From Batillaria attramentaria (Eukaryota; Mollusca; Gastropoda; Batillariidae): a stretch of 64,000 nt of DNA. Each line of letters begins with the position of its first letter. The first letter of the stretch is position 1. The position numbers and the translations under genes were made by a program. Positions 56,400 through 64,000 of this stretch are shown in pieces. The stretch covers positions 56,001 through 120,000 of the forward strand of contig JACVVK020000337.1 in assembly GCA_018292915.2 (NCBI GenBank), written 5' to 3'. The notes under the pieces were generated by a model. The model saw only the letters and a list, made by a program, of their open reading frames with translations, ran no database searches and was not told the origin of the DNA.

Positions 56400-59355
56400 C
56401 ACGGCAGAAAGAAATCAGATCGGTTGCTCTGGAGAATCTGGCGTTTCTATGGGTGTGTGGGCTACACGGTAATTGTTTTAATAACCAAAAAACTAGCGAG
56501 TTAAAGACCGCAGGTGGCAGGGTCGGTCTGCCAGTTGGGCCAAGGTTTGACTGGACATGTTGTATGCGCTAATGACTGACAAGCCACCTGCCGTATGTCA
56601 AATTACACTTCGGCCAGCAAACCGTCCTTGCCGGCGAACTTTAACTCTTATGAGCCCATGCAAAAGTCGCAATTTTGCTTGAAATATTCAGACCACTAGA
56701 AGCCACTTCAAGCGACTATTACACAATCTCCAGCGGTTTTGGGTCTAGCGGGAAGGCCCACGCCTTGCGTAATAGTGGCTTGAAGTGGCTCCTACTGGTG
56801 TGCAGTGGCTTGTTCTAATTTAACCAGTCATATCATATAGTGGGCAGGGGGGGGGGGGGTTAGAGCTTGGGCTCTTAAGAGTTAAAAAAACGGCTGCTGT
56901 CATGCGAGAAGAATGATGTGTTGTAAAATTAGAACTTATCGCCTATAGCGGATTCTTTTTCTTTGATCTCTCCTGTGGAATAAGTGTCCGTATTGTGCTA
57001 GTACTTGAGAAATCATATGACACAGAGCACGGCATCACATGACAATTAGGCATGGCTCCCTGCAAAAAGGTTCTTTCTTTCAGACAGAAAGAACAGAGAT
57101 ACAGCCTTTTTGGCAACAACAACAACAAAAAAAAAAAAACATCGTCGAGCAAGTACATGTATTACTACTCTTTGGGGAGAACTCGCTCCCTATGTCAACA
57201 CCATCGACGACGAAACAGTTTAACTCGGCATATCGGTGTTTCCGACTTCATAAACTCGTTGTTCAAGTACAAAACAACAGTAGCCTGTACCTAGCAAGCA
57301 CTCCTTACTCAAATTTCGGACAGTTTTAACCAACACTTACCAAAAGCCGTTCTCAAAAACTTCAATCGAAGCTGGCGTCTCACCGCATGTATGCTGTTTA
57401 CTGATTTGGCTGACCGTGGCAAGACGGACTTAAAATTCCGCTGCTCAAGTTCGAGACGGCAGCAGACTTGACCTACCAAACGCTGCGCTCTCAAATCAAA
57501 AGCAGTTTCAACGCTAGGAAACCCAAAACCTGTGAAATAAAGCTGAATAGAATCGACAGAGTCGGTCGTCTGCTGTCGGCTCAGAGAATGGCAGCGGATT
57601 CGTTGTCTAGATAGATCTCCGCTTGAACAGGAGCTTCTTGAATCGTTTGAATCATGCATGCAGTTATAAAATGTAGCTGCTGGGGGAAGGACACTTTAAT
57701 CGGTGTACATGTACCACAAATATTAGAATAAACACTCACAAAGCTTCATATTTCGTGAAAAAAAAAAAACGCGACAGGAAGACTCCCGCTCGAACAGGCC
57801 CTAATCGTGCAAAGCGTGAACAGACTTAGCTGTACTTGATCGGTTTCGCATTCATCTCGCAAATTTACATTTCCTTGAAAGCGTTAGCATGTTTGTTTGT
57901 GTCTTTAGTCAAAGTTTAAAACTTGTGTCTTTGTTTGGATTTGAGTTCATAAGTGAATTGACACCGTCTTGCCAGCATAAAAAGGCGCACTTTATTCTGT
58001 CGGCGTCGTGCTCTGCCGACGTACAAACTCGTTCGTCTGCTATGTGCAGCCGCTGTCGACTGTCAGTTTTACTAGGATAAACGCTCAAAATATACCATAA
58101 ATTGACCAAAAAAGGATGATAAAGCATTTACACCCCATCAAGCTGTGGGATACCGAAGAGTATTTTGATCCAAGACGCAAATCAACCTTGAGCTTTAGAA
58201 AATACGAGTCGGTATACCACGGCTTGATGGGGAATAACTGCTAATTCCTTCCTCTCTCTCTCTCTCTCTCTTTTATATTAGATAATCCCCTTGAAATCGT
58301 GTTTACCCAGGAATATTTCCGTTCATGATGCAAAAAAAAAAAAAAATCAAGACTGGTCGCAGTCGTAAAATAAAATTTTAAAAAATCATGCTGTTTTGTC
58401 ACGCGGAAAGGCCCAAGACCGTCTACAACTCACTCAGTCACTGCCATGACAACACATCCAAGTGATACATCTTCCCCTCCCAAAAGCGTCCGTTTCCTTC
58501 TCCATTATTTACATTTTCGATCGGTCTTCTTTCCGTCTGTAAATTTCTCCCTCTTCCTTTGCATTTTCTCCACCCCCCCCTCCACCCCCTCCCCCCAAAA
58601 AACAAAAAACTTGCTCCAGCTCTCTCGATCGATCCATGCACGGCACAAACTCGGTGTTTCACTTCATACGGTAGTACTTAGTATTTTGAATTTGCTTCTT
58701 TTTTGTGCCAGTACCGAAATAATGGGAATACGAGATGCTCCCCTGAGGAATTAGAAGGGGGAGGTGGGGCTAGGGAGGTGCGGGCAGGGGTGCAGGCGGG
58801 AAGCGGGGAAGCCGTTTCTCCTGCGTTGGAGGGAGTGGCACTGGGATTTGCATGGCCGTTGTTACTACACACATAAACTCCTGCGTCCACTTTGCTTATG
58901 CTCTTTTTCCTTTTGCCCTTTCCGAGCAGCCCGACTTTCCCGGCTTACCACGCTAATAGGACTGTGATAATAATAGGACTAGATCAAAGTTAAAAATATC
59001 GATCCATGTAAACTATGTTCCAAAGTTCTATCCACACAACAGCTTGGTTGTAAGTGTGACTTATTTTTGGTGCATGCACACACGCACGCACAAATATCAA
59101 TATGCACGCTATAAAATAAAAAATAAAATAAAAAAAAACGCACGTACGTCCATCTTTTGAAAAACCGTGGGCTGTGGCCGATGGCGTGGAAAACAGAAAT
59201 ACTGTCGCACGCACCAGAGTGAATAGCAGGGTGAAGGTTTGCACGTAAAGTAGCGCTGTGGTTGCGGAGGGCGGAGTGGCGTGGGGAGGTGAGGGAGACT
59301 GGCGAGTTGGAGGGAGTGTGTGACCATTTTAAAGGTCTGCAGTTTCAACAAAAAA
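56400..59355. other. Non-genic stretch, weak ORFs only
   Basis: A 116-codon minus frame at 57309-57659 and a 70-codon minus frame at 58678-58890 were examined. Neither has convincing splice context or family. CT runs at 58250-58270 and C-rich runs at 58570-58600. Confidence 0.4.
56691..56800. repeat. Inverted repeat, 22-bp arms
   Basis: AGCCACTTCAAGCGACTATT-AC (56701-56722) and its complement at 56769-56790 with one mismatch; pairing extends imperfectly outwards to 56691 and 56800. Confidence 0.8.
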
Positions 59356-59361
59356 GCAGTG

Positions 59362-59831
59362 TTAAAAAAAAAAAAGACTGTGCAAAACGCACAGTCAACT
59401 CTGTCACAGTTGCAGAGTTTCAGTTAGCGTCCCGGAAACCCCTATAAAAGCTACTCTCGGAACATGGACCGGGAGACCCGGGTTCGAGTCCCAGCCGAGG
59501 CAAGAGGGATTTTTCCTACCTAGGTCGGCTCCCACCCTGAGCAAAAAACAAAAACAACACAAAAAAACAAGGGAGTCTGATTTCACAGCTCAGTTTGCGT
59601 TTTGACATTGAACGAGAAAAATCGCAGTAGCTAGTCTTCTTGTGCAGCACACTGACAATACCCGCTAAACGCTGTACCGATGTGTCTCGCTCACTGACAA
59701 AAATCGCAATGAAGTCACCGCAAACTCACGCTCTTTTTTTTTTTTTTTTTTTAAAGAGTCTCCGAAGCGCTGGAAACTCTGCAACTTGTGACAGAGTTGC
59801 CTGCATTACGCAGTCCCAGGAGTTGCAGTTT

Positions 59832-59894
<63 letters not shown>

Positions 59895-59930
59895 CGTTTG
59901 CAGATTTTTGTTGAGGTTGCAGACATTTAA
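59362..59930 (-). mobile_element. TTAA-flanked TIR element, copy 3, with nested insertions
   Basis: Diverged copy (CAGTCAACTCTGTCACAGTTGC, TGATTTCACAGCTCAGTTTGC) carrying a SINE-2 head fragment at 59463-59540 and a (CA)n run at 59835-59890. Nesting dates it as older than those insertions. Confidence 0.72.
59463..59540 (+). mobile_element. SINE-2 head fragment
   Basis: GGACCGGGAGACCCGGGTTC-GAGTCCCAGCCGAGGCAAG then CCTACCTAGGTCGGCTCC; nested in the TTAA element. Confidence 0.82.
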
Positions 59931-60354
59931 TCGAGAATACGCCCACCTATTACCCCACTTTCTCCCGTCCCTACACTGAGTATACCCTTTCAGCATCTTC
60001 CCTTTTCGCTTGTCACAGTATACCCACGCACTGATCATGTTTGAATACAGCACAATTACACTGTCTGAAAGTTTTCAGGACTTTTTTTTTTTGTCTTCTG
60101 TAATTCGCGCGTTTTGTTCATTTTCTTTACTGTCTGGGTTGCCTGATGTCGTGACCGTCTCTTTTGATTAATGCTTTGTTCTCTGGTCCGCCGTGTCGTG
60201 GGTTTCGTGCAGCCATCGCTGATCGAACAGTGAAGCGCGCGCGAAGTGCGAAGCTTGCAGCTTTTAAAATGATGATACGCCCTCCGCGGCAGACTCTTGG
60301 CCCTTTCATATTATTCCTAGAATAAAACCAAAAGCCGGCAGCAACGGAGCAAGT

Positions 60355-60850
60355 AATTAACAGGTTACAGACCGGTGTTAGCTTCCGGGTCGTGTAGTAA
60401 GAACTCGGCTAAATTATAGTAGAAAATCTTTGCCCCTTTCAAAATTTGTGTGCAGAGTTTTAAAAAAATGGCAATCTGGTGCTTTTTGTTGGCTTTGTAA
60501 ACAAGTTTCCTGCCAGGTAACAGTAAAATTAGGGAAAAATGAGGCTGGCTTGTGGACTATTTGTATTCATGCGCGGCTGGCACAGGAGCCAGCAGACGAC
60601 CGTGGAATGAGGGGGTATGTGGTCGCTGCCAACATTGCCCCCCCCTGCCCCCCCCCCCCCAAAAAAAAACCCGGAATATTGGAATTTGTTGAAATTTACT
60701 CTACACATGAGTCTATGGTTGCCTGATATTTGTGATTTTTTTGGTGAATTTTAAAGCATTTCTCGGGTGTAATCTGCAACGTTATGTCTAAGAGGAAGAT
60801 ATAGCGTTTTTCTCCAAATTTGCATCTCTGATACGTAGCCTGTGTATAGT
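60355..60850 (+). repeat. Interspersed repeat R5, copy 2
   Basis: Inverted partner of 38993-39455, with C/A homopolymer additions at 60640-60668. Confidence 0.75.
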
Positions 60851-61017
60851 CAACCTGTCTTCACCCTTCTTATAAAGAGAGCTCCGGAAAGGCGGCATGA
60901 AAGGGGGCTGCACTCTTGAGTCTAAGTTTTAGCACTCTCTGGGGCACAGAGTCTTTCAGTGGAAAGTACCTCTGTGCACGGTGGGGAAATGGCGCTCACT
61001 GCGCTACCGTGACGGGC

Positions 61018-61356
61018 CTAAATTGTCTCGGTGCTCTCAAACACAAGGTCGCGCACTATGTCATCCTTGACCAGCTTTGAACCCAGAAGGATCCTCAATG
61101 GCGCAAGTGATGGCAGGCTGTCTTCAGAGTGAAAGTAGGCGTGTTTCTGAATCAGAGACATACATAACATGTCTCTGTCTGAATGGACAGATCTATTATT
61201 ACATTCAGTCCTAGAGCACGGGTGTGTATGCTTTTGTAATCGTCTCTTATTCCACCACAAGGCAGGTACGTGATCGTCTGCATCGTGCAATAATACTTGC
61301 CTGTAGAGTGCAACACCTTGGCCTGTCAGAGTGCAACCCCCTTGCCGTTTACTCAC
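61018..61356 (-). other. Unrecognised 112-codon open frame
   Basis: Its end (HAYFHSEDSLPSLAPLRILL, KDDIVRDLVFESTETI, stop) has gene-like composition. I see no clear acceptor, no partner exon and no family. Confidence 0.2.
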
Positions 61357-61419
61357 ATCCTGTTGGATCAGTGTACCACGTAAACAGTGCCATCAAAGCG
61401 CAGCAATAATTGTCCGCTG

Positions 61420-62000
61420 GCAAAGATTTTGCCCAAACGAAAAGTGGTCGGATATTCAAGACTTCGTTTCAAATCGAATCATATGACACACAAGTCTTCG
61501 CTTTTCTAAAAAAAATTCGCCATTTTTGAAAATGGCGCTGGCTGTAAGCAGTCACATTTTCACGCCCCGCCGAAAAGGGACTGCACTCTGGAGTCTAAAG
61601 TTTTAGTTCTCCACTAGTGACGTACCTGTGTTGCCTTCTGAAGAAATTTAAAGCAGTTAGTCAAAGCCAGTGGTTCTTTGGTCGGGTTTGCTGCACAGTC
61701 GGAATGCCCAAAGCGTGCAAAACAGTATGTACAAACTGGGGGCAGGGGAGGCGGTGTATGATGTTGCACATTATGTGTGTGTAATCAAATGTAAGTATGG
61801 AAGCATGTTGCTTGTTGCTTGGTGAGTGTGTGTTCATTGTAAGGCGTCCCTTAAATTACCCATATTATAATTATTATTATAAATAAAATTCTGGCAGTCT
61901 TTTTTCGTTCTGTGTGTAGTTGGTTTTACTCTATCCCCTCTCACTATCAGCACACTAAACTCTTAAAATAAATAAGAAATTTTACGTCTTTTAAACAAAT
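61420..62000. other. Non-genic flank of the LINE
   Basis: Nothing recognised apart from a short (TTA)n at 61865-61885. Confidence 0.4.
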
Positions 62001-62002
62001 GT

Positions 62003-62282
62003 CCCCCTACATGGTCCAACCCTTGTCGTGGGGTAGTGGCTTGTGTACCTCAATGACCCAGAGAACTATGCCAGCAGGAGCACATGCTCCTGGCAGGGTC
62101 ACCCAAGCTGGACAGGTCGAAGGGTAGAGGTCAGACGAATGTGGACCACCTCTCCAAGAGGCTAAACGGGTTTGCGTAGGGTTAACAGCCCTACCTGTAA
62201 AAAACACTAAGTTACTGAAGCATCGACAGCAACAAACCGAGACATTCACCTGGGCGAGGAAGGGTCTCCATCCCGGAGACCT
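62003..62282 (+). mobile_element. LINE 5'UTR
   Basis: About 280 bp between an AT-rich flank and the ORF, GC-richer than its surroundings. An in-frame stop about 75 bp upstream of the ATG limits the ORF. The exact 5' end is inferred. Confidence 0.6.
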
Positions 62283-64000
62283 ATGACGCATTGCAGTGAA
62301 AGCCGAAAGGAAGCTGCAAGGCCGACCCCCCTTCTAACACCCAGGACAACAACGAGAGTAGCCACATGGAACATCAGGACAATGTATGAAGTAGGAAGGA
62401 CCATACAAGTAGCAAGAGAGATGAAGAACTACAAGATAGGAGTACTGGGACTGAGTGAGACAAGGTGGCTACAGGCAGGACAGCTGAGATTTTCATCGGG
62501 AGAGCAATTGCTGTACTCTGGACACACAGAGGATGGAGCCCCCCACACTGAGGGCGTGGCCCTGATGCTGGCACCGGAGGCACAGCGGGCACTCATCGGC
62601 TGGGAACCTGTCAACTCCCGCATCATCACAGCCAAATTCATCACCAAGAAAAAAGACATCAAGCTGAACATCATCCAGTGCTACGCTCCCACCAATGATG
62701 CGGAAGAGGAGAAAAAAGATGACTTCTACCAACAACTGCAGACAGTGATAGATAGAGGAGGAGCCAAGGACATGACCATACTGATGGGAGACTTCAACGC
62801 CAAGATTGGATCAGACAACACAGGCTATGAGGACACCATGGGAACACACGGACTGGGACAGATGAACGAAAATGGCGAGCGCTTTGCAGACTTTTGTGCC
62901 CTGAACCAGCTAGTGATAGGAGGCAGCATCTTCCCACACAAGCGCATCCACAAGGCCACATGGAGATCACCGGACCATGTCACGGAGAACCAGATTGATC
63001 ACATCTGCATCAGCCGGAAGTTCAGGAGATCGTGGCGGGATGTGCGCGTGATGAGGGGTGCCGATGTATCATCAGACCACCACCTTCTTGCAACAGCATT
63101 GAGACTTCGGCTTAAGAGGCACACCAACGCCAACAGCACACGGACCAGGTACAACGTTGGACTTCTCAGGAACATAGACACACAAGCAGCATTCCGGATC
63201 AGCCTTTCCAACAGGTTCCAGCCACTGCAAGACCTGATAGAAGACAGTGAAATGGACATCGAGACACAGTGGGAACACAGCAAGAAACTCTGGCACGACA
63301 CATGCGAAGAGGTCCTTGGCAAGAGAAAGACCCAACATAAGGAATGGATCTCTGCTGATACCATCCAGAAGCTGGAAGTTAGGAAAGAGAAGAAAACTGC
63401 ACTGAACACGAGCCGAACAAGAAGAGCTAAGGCAAAGGCACAAGAGGAATACACAGCAGCTGACAGAGAAGTGAAGAGGAGCACCAGGAAGGACAAGAGG
63501 GACTACATCGACAACCTGGCCAGTCAAGCAGAGGAAGCAGCCCGACAAGGGAATCTAAAAGACCTGTACCAGGTGACCAAGAAGCTCGCGGGCAAATTTC
63601 AGCAGACAGACAAACCAGTGAAGGACAAGAACGGGCACCCACTGACAACAACTGAGGAACAGCTGAAGCGATGGGCAGAACACTTCAGGGAGCTGTTAAA
63701 TCGCCCCATCCCTGAAACACCACCAGACATCCCACCAGCTGAGACAGAACTACCCATCAACTGCGACAAGCCCTCTAAGGCGGAGATCAGGAAAGCCATC
63801 ATGACACTGAGAAATGGGAAAGCTGCAGGGCCGGACGAGATACCAGCAGAAGCCATTAAAGCAGACACAGAGACAGCCGTCAACATGCTGCACAGCCTGT
63901 TCAGCAAGATCTGGGAGAAGGAAGAGGTGCCAGCCCAGTGGAAAGAAGGGATCGTCATCAAGCTGCCAAAGAAAGGGGACCTCAGGGACTGCAGCAACTA
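62283..64000 (+). CDS. LINE endonuclease/reverse-transcriptase ORF (5' part, cut by window end)
   Basis: Open from ATG 62283 to the window edge (572 codons, no stop). An AP-type endonuclease starts almost at once: ATWNIRT (Asn ~30), LSETRW (Glu ~59), QCYAPT, GDFNAKIG (~167-174), KATWRSPD, NQIDHICIS and SDHHLL (~264). All metal-binding and catalytic residues are present. A Lys/Arg/Glu-rich linker (~330-420) leads into the RT domain, with KAAGPDEIPAEAIK (~514) and PAQWKEGIVIKLPKKGD. The endonuclease so near the N-terminus, with no gag-like ORF visible, suits an RTE-like clade, but the clade is not proven. It has no frameshift, so it may be a young or active copy. Catalytic YADD lies beyond the window. 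Confidence 0.88.
   Translation, partial: MTHCSESRKEAARPTPLLTPRTTTRVATWNIRTMYEVGRTIQVAREMKNYKIGVLGLSETRWLQAGQLRFSSGEQLLYSGHTEDGAPHTEGVALMLAPEAQRALIGWEPVNSRIITAKFITKKKDIKLNIIQCYAPTNDAEEEKKDDFYQQLQTVIDRGGAKDMTILMGDFNAKIGSDNTGYEDTMGTHGLGQMNENGERFADFCALNQLVIGGSIFPHKRIHKATWRSPDHVTENQIDHICISRKFRRSWRDVRVMRGADVSSDHHLLATALRLRLKRHTNANSTRTRYNVGLLRNIDTQAAFRISLSNRFQPLQDLIEDSEMDIETQWEHSKKLWHDTCEEVLGKRKTQHKEWISADTIQKLEVRKEKKTALNTSRTRRAKAKAQEEYTAADREVKRSTRKDKRDYIDNLASQAEEAARQGNLKDLYQVTKKLAGKFQQTDKPVKDKNGHPLTTTEEQLKRWAEHFRELLNRPIPETPPDIPPAETELPINCDKPSKAEIRKAIMTLRNGKAAGPDEIPAEAIKADTETAVNMLHSLFSKIWEKEEVPAQWKEGIVIKLPKKGDLRDCSN

Noticed and set aside
55713..56504. 263-codon open frame
   Set aside because: It runs through the 34-bp minisatellite, which has no stop in any frame; it is not a gene.
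57309..57659. 116-codon minus frame as a possible upstream RTK exon
   Set aside because: No kinase N-lobe motif, no transmembrane stretch and no matching phase; it ends in its own stop.
58678..58890. Minus-strand frame with DAGVYVCSNNG, like the end of an Ig domain (possible RTK ectodomain)
   Set aside because: The D.G.Y.C pattern fits, but the upstream residues are Lys-rich, there is no pyrimidine-tract acceptor, and the rest of the frame is Pro-rich. It is too short to separate from chance.

Overview
The window looks like a stretch of animal genome, most probably a marine gastropod or other mollusc. The evidence is: spliced genes with GT-AG introns, a methuselah-like class-B GPCR of a type common in molluscs, a split-kinase receptor tyrosine kinase, tRNA-derived SINEs, several LINE 3' ends, MITEs, and an extreme density of (CA/GT)n microsatellites. 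The species is an inference; nothing in the sequence names it. Most of the 64 kb is repeat or intron.

Layout. (1) 1-7.2 kb: repeats only (SINEs, a half foldback element, a LINE-type 3' end). (2) 7.2-21 kb: a three-gene cluster (A at +7258-9395, B at -13205-16458, C at +18854-20995). Each gene has a non-coding exon 1 behind a TATA box, one coding exon for a secreted Gly/Leu/Met/Tyr-rich peptide of 78 or 87 residues, and a non-coding exon 3 with AATAAA. B is inverted relative to A and shares its promoter. C has a different promoter and terminal exon but a coding exon almost identical to that of B. (3) 21-23.4 kb: microsatellites and a G/T-only tract. (4) 23.5-29.7 kb (+): a methuselah-like 7TM receptor gene, five coding exons, 964 residues predicted. 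(5) 30-40.6 kb: degenerate LINE 3' fragments, foldback and TIR elements, a near-perfect palindrome with a hammerhead-like core, and no gene. (6) 40.66-41.44 kb (-): two phase-compatible 3' exons of an unrecognised gene. (7) 41.9-55.5 kb (-): the C-terminal half of a receptor tyrosine kinase (kinase insert, C-lobe, 268-residue tail) in seven exons. The introns hold SINEs and a 2.2-kb satellite full of TCAAGGTCA nuclear-receptor-type half-sites. (8) 55.5-62 kb: a 34-bp minisatellite, MITEs and interspersed repeats. (9) 62.0-64.0 kb (+): the 5' part of an intact-looking LINE (5'UTR, AP endonuclease, start of the reverse transcriptase), cut by the window edge.

The genes do not form an operon-like unit. 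The clearest biological story is the peptide cluster, where tandem/inverted duplication and apparent gene conversion keep the coding exon nearly constant while promoters and UTR exons diverge.
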